In this document: piece after piece, positions 1-5,021 of the stretch
How the letters are laid out: the number at the start of each line of letters is the position of its first letter
Position numbering within the stretch: position 1 is the first letter of the stretch
Source of the DNA: Candidatus Gastranaerophilales bacterium
GTDB taxonomy: Bacteria > Cyanobacteriota > Vampirovibrionia > Gastranaerophilales > Gastranaerophilaceae
Assembly: GCA_944326495.1 (NCBI GenBank)
Contig: CALVEE010000236.1
Span: 1 to 6,279 of the forward strand
DNA length: 6,279 nt
Direction: 5' to 3'
The notes under the pieces: model-generated
The model's input: the letters and a program-made list of their open reading frames with translations, nothing else
Database searches by the model: none
What the model was told of the DNA's origin: nothing
Position numbers and translations under genes: made by a program

Positions 1-147
1 CATAATCCTATTTCCATTATTATTCCATGTCACAGAGTTGTTAGTGTAAATGGTAGTTTAACAGGTTATGCAGGAGGCATAAAGACAAAACTTAAATTAT
101 TAGAACATGAAAATACTGATGTTTCAAAATTATTTATCCCTCGCTAA
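1..147 (+). CDS. Methylated-DNA--protein-cysteine methyltransferase (Ogt/MGMT family), C-terminal fragment
   Basis: This is a partial gene cut by the left edge; the first 48 visible codons run in frame to a TAA at 145-147. The translation contains IPCHRVV followed by GYAGGIKTK and LLEHE. This matches the family signature: an active-site Cys in PCHRV (visible residue 10), then the G-Y-x-G-G loop and the K...LL..E helix. The family repairs O6-alkylguanine by irreversibly moving the alkyl group to that Cys in the cytoplasm. The N-terminal domain and helix-turn-helix are outside the window, so Ogt, Ada C-domain or an alkyltransferase-like form cannot be separated by architecture. The Cys is present, which argues against an alkyltransferase-like (ATL) protein. 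The gene converges on bioF with only 9 bases between stop codons and no visible terminator. Confidence 0.9.
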   Translation, partial: HNPISIIIPCHRVVSVNGSLTGYAGGIKTKLKLLEHENTDVSKLFIPR

Positions 148-156
148 TATTACCAG

Positions 157-1284
157 TTATTTGGAAGAACATAAATTTAATACTTTTATAAAATCGTCCA
201 CATTTGCATCAGACGTAAGTGATATTCTCAATCTGGCAGTCCCATCAGGTACTGTTGGAGGGCGAATAGCAGGAATATAATATCCAGATGCACGTAGTTT
301 TTCGGCTATCTTTAGCGTATCCTCATTAGAACCTATAAGAATCGGAATAATATGAGTCGAAGATACCGTTTTTATCCCCCTATTACTCATATATAAATGA
401 ACTTGTTGCATAATTTCATTAAGTTTTTGTTTTTGTATTTGTAAATAATCTCTCTTTTCAGTTAAAAGCCAGTTTGACCATGCAATATTTATTGGAGGAA
501 TTGAGGTTGAGAATATAAAAGAACGCGCTTTATTTATTAAGTAGCTGATTACCTCATTACTAGAGACACAAAAAGCTCCAAAAGAGCCTACGGCTTTACC
601 AAATGTTGCCGTTATTATATCGATATTTTTCTCAAATCCGGCTCCTGCAAGAGTTTCCCCGAAAGCACAAAAAGCATGCGCTTCATCTACCATCAAAAGG
701 CAATTATACTTATTTTTAAGTTCAATAAGCCTGTCTATATCTGCGACATCTCCATCCATGCTAAAAACTGATTCAGTAACAATTAAAGCCCTTTTATATT
801 TACCTCTTTTAGAAGCTAAAAGCTTTTCAAGTGCATCATAATCAAAGTGTTTATATCTATAAAAATCACCATCTGAAAGCCGCATTCCATCAATAATGCT
901 TGCATGGTTTAATTTGTCAGAGAATACCACATCCCCCCTGCCAATCAAAGCTTGTATCACACCTAAATTACACTGATAACCCGTATTAAAGATTAATGCT
1001 CTTTCTTTATTAAAAAGTCTTGCAACAGTGTTTTCAAGTTTATTATATTCGGGAGAACTGCCGGTTAAAAGTCTGGCAGAAGCTGTAGACATCAAATAAT
1101 CGGCATTCTTCAAAAATTCCTGCCTTAAACCAGCTTTTGTACTTATTCCAAGATAGTCATTTGATGCAAAATTAATATACTCTTTTCCGTCAATTATAAT
1201 TCTGCCGTCTGATTTAGCTTCTATGTTAGGAATAGAACGTAATTGTCTTTTATTTTTTAGCGCTTCCAGCTCCTGTTTTATCAT
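157..1284 (-). CDS. bioF: 8-amino-7-oxononanoate synthase (BioF), PLP-dependent
   Basis: A 375-residue alpha-oxoamine synthase, close to the usual 380-390 of BioF. BioF condenses pimeloyl-ACP (or pimeloyl-CoA) with L-alanine to give 8-amino-7-oxononanoate, the first committed step of biotin ring assembly, in the cytoplasm. Visible motifs in order are FASNDYLG (39-46), the substrate/PLP histidine in LNHASIIDG (His127), VDEAHAF (Asp200, His203), the Schiff-base lysine in TFGKAVGSFGAF (Lys230), and the C-terminal IRPPTVPDGTARLRISL (340-356), which is very typical of BioF rather than Kbl or ALAS. The ATG at 1284 lies inside the end of the upstream protease gene (35-base overlap). Only a weak GAAAGA-like site precedes it, so translational coupling is likely. 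No other bio genes are visible. A Kbl-type 2-amino-3-ketobutyrate CoA ligase is the main alternative, judged unlikely. Confidence 0.88.
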   Translation of the reverse strand: MIKQELEALKNKRQLRSIPNIEAKSDGRIIIDGKEYINFASNDYLGISTKAGLRQEFLKNADYLMSTASARLLTGSSPEYNKLENTVARLFNKERALIFNTGYQCNLGVIQALIGRGDVVFSDKLNHASIIDGMRLSDGDFYRYKHFDYDALEKLLASKRGKYKRALIVTESVFSMDGDVADIDRLIELKNKYNCLLMVDEAHAFCAFGETLAGAGFEKNIDIITATFGKAVGSFGAFCVSSNEVISYLINKARSFIFSTSIPPINIAWSNWLLTEKRDYLQIQKQKLNEIMQQVHLYMSNRGIKTVSSTHIIPILIGSNEDTLKIAEKLRASGYYIPAIRPPTVPDGTARLRISLTSDANVDDFIKVLNLCSSK

Positions 1285-2500
1285 TTAATATATCTTTCGC
1301 TTTTTCTAACTGTACATCCTTCTTTGTATCAATAAAAAAGTCAAACTCGTTTCCTATTTCCACGTCTGGTTCAATCCCTAACTTGTTTATATCAGTTCCG
1401 TTAGGAGTAAGATATCTTGCGATTGTTATATTTACCCCGGTTTCATTCGGAAGCGGCACAACTTTTTGCACAAGCCCTTTTCCGAAAGTCTTTCTGCCTA
1501 CAAGCGTAGCCTTATGATAATCTTTTAAAGCTCCTGACAGTATTTCGCTTGCGCTTGCACTTGCACCGTTAACCAGAACTACGACAGGTTTTTGCATCGG
1601 GAAATGTTCATCCTGAGCTTTAATTGATTTTTTATAGCCGTTTCTGTAAATAATATCAACAATTGTGCCGTTATTAATAAACATATCAGCAATAAATACT
1701 GCATTATCAAGAAGGCCTCCGGTGTTTCCTCTTAAATCAAGAATCAGAGAATCTGTATTTTTAGTGTTCTCTAAAGCTTCAAGAAACTCATTAGGAGTTG
1801 TTCCGCTCATAAAACTAAGTATTTGAATATAGCCAATATGGTTATCAACAACAGAACTTTTTACCGTTTTTATCTTTATTTCTTTGCGTTTAATTGTTTT
1901 AGTAATCTTTTTTCCGTTTCTTAAAATAGTAATCTCTACAACACTGTTTTCCGAGCCTCTTACAAGAGAAGCGACTTCTGAAACGTTCATTCCGCTTATA
2001 TCTTTACCGTTTACGGCTGTAATTATATCTCCTTGCTTAAGCTGAGCAAAATCTGCAGGCGTTGCCGGCATAACATTAAATATCTCTATTTTCCCGGAAT
2101 TTGAATATATATTTACGCCGATACCGTAGATTTTTGAAGTAATTGAAGTTGTAAGATCTTCAAAATCCTTTTTTGGCATAAAGCGTGTATAAGGCTCATT
2201 TAAGCTTGCAATCATTGTATCTATTGCTACACGAGCATCCTCGTCGGTCTTTATTTTACCTTCGTAACGCTCTTTCCATCTTGCCCAATCTTGATGGTTA
2301 AGACTCGGTTCATAATATTCTTTGCTTATAATCTTCCAGGTTTTATCGAAAAGCTTTTGCGGCGGAATTTCTTCCGAATTTACAATAGCTTGTCTTGAAT
2401 AAAAAGCATTAGTTCTGGTAAAAGCCGATAAAAAAACTTTATTAAAAATTACCAGAATTAAAACGGACAATAAAAATATGAATAACTGTTTTTTCTTCAT
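1250..2500 (-). CDS. S41 family C-terminal processing peptidase with PDZ domain (CtpA-type)
   Basis: A 416-residue membrane-anchored serine protease. Residues 1-5 are basic, then a hydrophobic segment (about 6-27) forms a signal anchor or signal peptide, placing the protease outside the inner membrane. A helical region with LNEPYTRFMPKKDF (100-113) is the conserved pre-PDZ motif. The PDZ domain follows (about 120-200: GIGVNI, PADFAQLKQGDIITAVNG), then the S41 core (about 215-385). The Ser/Lys dyad is readable: GASASASEI gives Ser316, and TFGKGLVQ gives Lys341, 25 residues later, as in characterised CtpA/CtpB/Prc enzymes. Gln345 is at Lys+4 as in CtpB, so the active site looks intact. The family trims C-termini of exported proteins or cell-wall hydrolase regulators; the substrate here is unknown. 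The ATG at 2500 fits the signal sequence and an in-frame stop lies two codons upstream. No clear Shine-Dalgarno is seen. It is the first gene of a unit with bioF. Confidence 0.92.
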   Translation of the reverse strand: MKKKQLFIFLLSVLILVIFNKVFLSAFTRTNAFYSRQAIVNSEEIPPQKLFDKTWKIISKEYYEPSLNHQDWARWKERYEGKIKTDEDARVAIDTMIASLNEPYTRFMPKKDFEDLTTSITSKIYGIGVNIYSNSGKIEIFNVMPATPADFAQLKQGDIITAVNGKDISGMNVSEVASLVRGSENSVVEITILRNGKKITKTIKRKEIKIKTVKSSVVDNHIGYIQILSFMSGTTPNEFLEALENTKNTDSLILDLRGNTGGLLDNAVFIADMFINNGTIVDIIYRNGYKKSIKAQDEHFPMQKPVVVLVNGASASASEILSGALKDYHKATLVGRKTFGKGLVQKVVPLPNETGVNITIARYLTPNGTDINKLGIEPDVEIGNEFDFFIDTKKDVQLEKAKDILNDKTGAGSAKK

Positions 2501-2601
2501 ACATCAATTTAACATCAAGGATAGTGCTTAATCAATATACAAACAGCAACAGAGCATGCTAATTAGAATTTGTTTATTAATTTTGCAATGAGGAATAAAT
2601 T

Positions 2602-2630
2602 ATTATCTTAAATACAAACGAAACTGTCCA
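2602..2630 (-). promoter_or_regulatory. Candidate sigma70-type promoter for the protease-bioF unit
   Basis: Read on the - strand, TGGACA (2630-2625) is followed by a 17-base spacer and GATAAT (2607-2602). Each hexamer matches consensus in 5 of 6 positions, with ideal spacing. Transcription would begin near 2595, giving a leader of about 95 bases before the protease ATG at 2500. The -35 box sits directly against the GC-rich repeat that begins near 2640. This is a sequence match only. Confidence 0.55.
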
Positions 2631-2639
2631 AAATAAAGT

Positions 2640-2716
2640 TTTCCTCTCCTTACAGGAGAGGAGCAGCCGTGTTTGAGGCTGTGCCGAAAACTACGGATGC
2701 GGAGAGGGGGCTGTCC
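2640..2716. repeat. GC-rich palindromic intergenic repeat-like element, block A
   Basis: The block starts with a perfect hairpin (2642-2662) and contains a second short stem, CAGCC (2664-2668) with GGCTG (2677-2681). It ends with GGAGAGG (2701-2707), which repeats the right arm of the first hairpin and is the reverse complement of CCTCTCC at 2643-2649. The hexamer CTGTCC occurs on both sides (2624-2629 and 2711-2716), which could be a short target duplication or chance. The base composition is sharply unlike the surrounding AT-rich DNA. CCTCTCC...GGAGAGG blocks are a common style of dispersed intergenic repeat, but only one copy is in the window, so the label rests on structure. Confidence 0.5.
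2642..2662. repeat. Perfect 9-bp hairpin with 3-base loop
   Basis: TCCTCTCCT (2642-2650), loop TAC, AGGAGAGGA (2654-2662). No T-tract directly follows on either strand, so it is read as a repeat palindrome rather than an intrinsic terminator. Confidence 0.8.
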
Positions 2717-2802
2717 TTACGAATAAATAAAAATTATAAAGTAAATTTTTGACCGACTAACCTATGTTAATATCTGCTTTTTACCCTTGCAGGAAAGCAC
2801 CC

Positions 2803-2822
2803 ATCCAAGTCTTGTCTTGGAT
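2803..2822. repeat. Perfect 7-bp hairpin in block B
   Basis: ATCCAAG (2803-2809) pairs with CTTGGAT (2816-2822) around a 6-base loop. No T-tract follows. Confidence 0.75.
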
Positions 2823-2850
2823 TTACTCCATGCTCACAGAGCTTCACCTT

Positions 2851-2866
2851 TAAGCCTCACGGCTTA
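2851..2866. repeat. Perfect 6-bp hairpin with TCAC loop in block B
   Basis: TAAGCC (2851-2856) pairs with GGCTTA (2861-2866) around TCAC. A similar small hairpin, CGGAC-TTAC-GTCCG, lies at 2890-2903. Confidence 0.7.
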
Positions 2867-2889
2867 GCCGGTTTAGTCTGCTCGCTATC

Positions 2890-2903
2890 CGGACTTACGT
2901 CCG
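2890..2903. repeat. Perfect 5-bp hairpin with TTAC loop in block B
   Basis: CGGAC (2890-2894) pairs with GTCCG (2899-2903). The stem is short and alone would be unremarkable; it is listed because it belongs to the row of evenly scattered palindromes in block B. Confidence 0.6.
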
Positions 2904-2957
2904 TCCGTAAATCCGCTCCTTCAAAAGAGTAGGAACGCTCCGCGCTTAGCGCTTGCT

Positions 2958-2977
2958 CCCTCCCTTTTGAGGGAGGG
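2958..2977. repeat. Perfect 8-bp G/C-rich hairpin with 4-base loop in block B
   Basis: CCCTCCCT (2958-2965) pairs with AGGGAGGG (2970-2977) around TTTG. It is followed by GGGGTGGGTG, giving G-run clusters on the + strand. This is the core of the HPNPPSKGR-type repeat when read on the - strand. Confidence 0.8.
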
Positions 2978-3056
2978 TTGGGGTGGGTGCTGATTAAAGT
3001 TATTGTCAGGAAGGTATGTTCAGCTGCCCCCCCCTGACGGATCAGCCTCCTCACCA

Positions 3057-3097
3057 AGAATTTCTAATACTCAACTGGCGTTTCGTATTGAAATTCT
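3057..3097. repeat. Large imperfect palindrome at the right end of block B
   Basis: The left arm (3057-3070, AGAATTTCTAATAC) pairs with the right arm (3085-3097, GTATTGAAATTCT) over 13 base pairs, with a single bulged T in the left arm and a 14-base loop. It has no adjacent T-tract and is AT-rich, so it is not a standard terminator. It may mark the end of the repeat or form a structured RNA end behind the 302-residue protein gene, which is transcribed toward it. Confidence 0.7.
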
Positions 3098-3168
3098 GTC
3101 CTATTTCCCCGGGCAGGTCAGCTTAATGTTTTGTTATACAGCCTTTTTCTTTATATACCTTATTGCAG

Positions 3169-4077
3169 CTAAATCATCATAGCATTTTCTAATAAATCTA
3201 AGTGACCGTCTAACAGATATTCAGCAAAGTCTTTTGTGTCAACTTGTGTTGCAACTATTGACATCAAATCGTCAGGAAGCTCTGTTATCATATTAACTAA
3301 AGATTCTTTTTCTAAAAATACCATAGGTTTAACCATTTCCGGTTTCATCAATGTTGATAACATATTTACATAAGTTTCGTTTTCAAAAAGGGTTAAGTAT
3401 TTCGGTTTCTGTTTTGTTAACTGAAAAACTAACTGCCTCTGTACATCCGGATCAATTGCAGACATAAAATCTCTGTATTTATCAATCGGCAGTGATTCAA
3501 TACTCTTTATTAAATCTAAAGGATTCGTCTCTTCTGACGGGCGCCCTGTAACTCCCTCTACGAATTTTATCATAACTTCCGGAGGCAGGCTTTTTAACTG
3601 ATTAATAACATCATATTTTTCCAGTTCATCATGCTGGAAGAATTGCGCTAAATCATCTTCCGTAAACATCATAACAACATCTTCCAGCGGAAAAGCTCCC
3701 ATAATAACTCTAACGAGTTCTTCAATATCAACTTCCATAAGCATTTCAAGAAGTTTATCTTTTGTAAAAAAGTATAAACCCATTACCAGATCTTCTTGAT
3801 CAAGCATAGGTAATATTGCTTCTCTCATCTGTGAATTCATGTTATGCAAAAGTACAAACTTGTTTTCTACATCAGTTAGTTTGAATACCTTAATAAGTTT
3901 CGCCGGTGAATTATACATTTCGCGGGCATAATTTATAGCCTGCGTATTACCCTGCGCAGCTTCTGCCTCGATTATTTCATCAACCGTTTTTAGACCATAG
4001 TCCTGTATCATGCGTGATGAAGTTATATTCATACGCTCGGCAAATAATTTCATATTTGTATCTAAAACTATAGCCAT
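3169..4077 (-). CDS. Helical-repeat protein resembling MgtE N-terminal / FliG domains; function unknown
   Basis: A 302-residue soluble, acidic, methionine-rich protein (24 Met, about 8%) with no signal peptide or membrane segment. Short predicted helices alternate with turns in units such as LPMLDQEDLVMGLYFF (89-104), LMEVDIEELVRVIMGAFP (113-130), LKSLPPEVMIKFVEGV (161-176), IESLPIDKYRDFMSAIDP (193-210) and ITELPDDLMSIVATQV (264-279). This L-P-x-(D/E) helical-hairpin pattern is typical of the superhelical MgtE-N and FliG-M folds. No MgtE CBS domains or transmembrane region follow, so it is not a magnesium transporter by itself. A scaffold or regulatory role is possible but is inference. The ATG at 4077 has a strong Shine-Dalgarno five bases upstream. 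It is transcribed alone, divergent from the hydrolase-like gene. Confidence 0.75.
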   Translation of the reverse strand: MAIVLDTNMKLFAERMNITSSRMIQDYGLKTVDEIIEAEAAQGNTQAINYAREMYNSPAKLIKVFKLTDVENKFVLLHNMNSQMREAILPMLDQEDLVMGLYFFTKDKLLEMLMEVDIEELVRVIMGAFPLEDVVMMFTEDDLAQFFQHDELEKYDVINQLKSLPPEVMIKFVEGVTGRPSEETNPLDLIKSIESLPIDKYRDFMSAIDPDVQRQLVFQLTKQKPKYLTLFENETYVNMLSTLMKPEMVKPMVFLEKESLVNMITELPDDLMSIVATQVDTKDFAEYLLDGHLDLLENAMMI

Positions 4078-4082
4078 TAGCT

Positions 4083-4088
4083 CTCCTT
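4083..4088 (-). promoter_or_regulatory. Strong ribosome binding site for the 302-residue protein
   Basis: On the - strand AAGGAG is followed by AGCTA and the ATG at 4077. This fixes the start and contrasts with the weak or absent sites before the protease, bioF and hydrolase-like genes. Confidence 0.85.
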
Positions 4089-4098
4089 AATAAGTTCT

Positions 4099-4126
4099 TA
4101 TATATATAAAGTATATTCTCTGTAAA
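4099..4126 (-). promoter_or_regulatory. Candidate promoter for the 302-residue protein gene
   Basis: On the - strand TTTACA (4126-4121) precedes TATATA (4104-4099) by 16 bases. TATAAG two bases downstream, with an 18-base spacer, is an alternative -10. The region is very AT-rich, so chance matches are easy and the assignment is tentative. Confidence 0.35.
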
Positions 4127-4147
4127 TAATTGCCTTTTTATTAAGAT

Positions 4148-4177
4148 TTGTAACGATTTAATTTTATGTGCTATAAT
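4148..4177 (+). promoter_or_regulatory. Extended -10 promoter for the exported hydrolase-like gene
   Basis: A perfect TATAAT (4172-4177) is preceded by TG at 4169-4170 plus one base, the extended -10 arrangement. A moderate -35, TTGTAA (4148-4153), sits 18 bases upstream. The predicted transcription start is about 4183-4185, only 3-5 bases before the ATG at 4188. This implies an almost leaderless mRNA. Confidence 0.6.
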
Positions 4178-4187
4178 TAAAGCTGTT

Positions 4188-4952
4188 ATGAAAAGAATTA
4201 TTCTTATTTTAACATTATTTTTAATATTAATAAACGGGGTAGTTTTTGCATCAGTAAAAACTACAAAGCAGGAACTTACTGTACCGGCATCTGACGGGTT
4301 TAGCTTAAAGGCAGTATTAGAGTATCCGAAAATAAAAGGTAAGAAGGAATACAGCACGGTTGTTCTTTTGCATTCTTTAGGGTATACCTCAAGCTGGTGG
4401 GAGACCCTGCCTGCGGATTTGTTAAATCAGGGATATGCGGTTTTGAGGATTGATTTAAGAGGACACGGGAAGAGCATATACAATTCCAGGCTCGTTCGTG
4501 CTTCTTGGAAGAGTATGACAAATAGTGCTTATGCTAAATATCCGGACGATGTTGTGAAAGTTATTGATTATGTTAAGAAAGAGAACCCTAAAAGAGTTTT
4601 CTTCAATGACTGGGCTATAGTAGGGGCTGATATTGGCGGAAGTGCGGCTGTTATTGCTGCTGATAAGATTGCATATAAACCGAAAACCATCGTGCTTCTC
4701 TCTCCTGTCGTTGAGACAAAAGGGTTATATATTCCTGTGCACCTTGCACATTTAGATAATGTAGATTTCTTTTCCATTTCAGGAACCGGCGATACCAGCG
4801 GGGCTGAGGCGCAGGATTATTTAAAGAAATTTGCCCAGGCAGCGTTTGCTTCATACACTTCTGAAGCCCGTTCTACCGGCATGCTGATGCTTAAAAACGA
4901 CACAAGTTTATCAAAAATTATTACAACCTGGATAAGTGAATATTTAAATTAG
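4188..4952 (+). CDS. Exported alpha/beta-hydrolase-fold protein with an altered catalytic triad
   Basis: A 254-residue protein with a Sec signal peptide (MKR, hydrophobic 4-20, probable cleavage near VFA-S at 21/22), so probably periplasmic or outside. The fold is recognisable from VVLLHSLGYTSSWW (58-71, oxyanion loop), LRIDLRGHGKS (86-96), the nucleophile-elbow strand AIVGADIGGSAA (143-154), VLLSPV (169-174) and a late ISGTGDTSG strand (197-205). The elbow reads G-A-D-I-G, with Asp148 where Ser is expected. The region that should carry the catalytic His reads ARSTGMLML (227-235), where relatives usually have HGTGML or similar; Arg228 seems to replace it. Asp202 may be the remaining acid. It could be a pseudoenzyme or binding protein, or an Asp-nucleophile enzyme of haloalkane-dehalogenase type, though the His loss argues against that. 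No Shine-Dalgarno precedes the ATG; the signal peptide supports this start. Confidence 0.8.
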   Translation: MKRIILILTLFLILINGVVFASVKTTKQELTVPASDGFSLKAVLEYPKIKGKKEYSTVVLLHSLGYTSSWWETLPADLLNQGYAVLRIDLRGHGKSIYNSRLVRASWKSMTNSAYAKYPDDVVKVIDYVKKENPKRVFFNDWAIVGADIGGSAAVIAADKIAYKPKTIVLLSPVVETKGLYIPVHLAHLDNVDFFSISGTGDTSGAEAQDYLKKFAQAAFASYTSEARSTGMLMLKNDTSLSKIITTWISEYLN

Positions 4953-4962
4953 AAAAATCTTC

Positions 4963-4991
4963 TTGACTGATAGCTGCTCTAATGTTTTAAA
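4963..4991 (+). promoter_or_regulatory. Candidate promoter for the CMD/cupin gene
   Basis: TTGACT (4963-4968, 5 of 6) is followed by 17 bases and TTTAAA (4986-4991, 4 of 6). Transcription would start near 4998, a leader of about 24 bases with a good ribosome site. Read-through from the upstream gene is also possible because no terminator is visible in the 69-base gap. Confidence 0.4.
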
Positions 4992-5007
4992 ATTAAAAAA
5001 ACAATTC

Positions 5008-5013
5008 AAGGAG
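5008..5013 (+). promoter_or_regulatory. Ribosome binding site for the signal-peptide start of the CMD/cupin gene
   Basis: AAGGAG lies 8 bases before the ATG at 5022. Together with the hydrophobic signal sequence this supports the longer, exported form. Confidence 0.8.
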
Positions 5014-5021
5014 AAAAGAGT

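Larger units (their letters stand above)
2767..3117 (-). repeat. Composite hairpin-rich repeat, block B, with a nearly open - strand frame
   Basis: Five inverted repeats occur in sequence (2803-2822, 2851-2866, 2890-2903, 2958-2977, 3057-3097), and bases 2821-3060 are 54% GC. On the - strand one reading frame runs from about 3117 to a TAA at 2767-2769, broken only by TAG (3064-3066) and TGA (2857-2859). It encodes pieces such as FQYETPVEY, KFLVRRLIRQGG, STHPNPPSKGREQ and GVNPRQDLDGCFPARV. HPNPPSKGR-like peptides are a familiar product of dispersed intergenic repeats mistaken for small genes. That recollection, together with the hairpins and GC shift, supports a mobile or amplified repeat rather than a gene. 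The borders are approximate, and copy number cannot be seen from one window. Confidence 0.6.
2501..3168. other. 668-base gene-free gap with promoter and composite repeats
   Basis: Nothing here is a convincing gene. Bases 2521-2640 are about 25% GC and hold the candidate promoter for the protease. About 2640-2716 and 2767-3117 are GC-rich, hairpin-dense repeat-like blocks; bases 2821-3060 are 54% GC by direct count. An AT-rich spacer (2717-2766) separates them. Bases 3118-3168, downstream of the 302-residue protein gene, show no recognisable terminator. A 66-codon frame with a TTG start on the - strand (2857-3057) is treated as repeat-derived rather than a gene. Confidence 0.75.

Noticed and set aside
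2642..2977. Hairpins as intrinsic terminators
   Set aside because: None of the stems (2642-2662, 2803-2822, 2851-2866, 2958-2977) is directly followed by a T-tract on either strand.
2857..3057. 66-codon - strand frame with TTG start containing HPNPPSKGREQ
   Set aside because: It lies wholly within the hairpin-rich block B, starts at a TTG without a ribosome site, and the same frame continues past both its ends. It is best explained as repeat sequence, not a gene.
2640..3117. CRISPR array
   Set aside because: The palindromes differ in sequence and spacing; there is no regular direct repeat with unique spacers and no cas gene.
4166..4180. ATG-TGC-TAT-AAT-TAA mini-ORF upstream of the hydrolase-like gene
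   Set aside because: It overlaps the -10 box, so it would lie before the predicted transcription start and not be in the mRNA.
3980..4357. 125-codon - strand frame across the divergent promoter region
   Set aside because: It overlaps the well-supported 302-residue gene and the hydrolase-like gene, shows no domain, and covers both promoters.
4300..4854. Three - strand frames of 67-73 codons inside the hydrolase-like gene
   Set aside because: They are antisense shadows of a gene with clear fold motifs and a signal peptide; none has a convincing start site.
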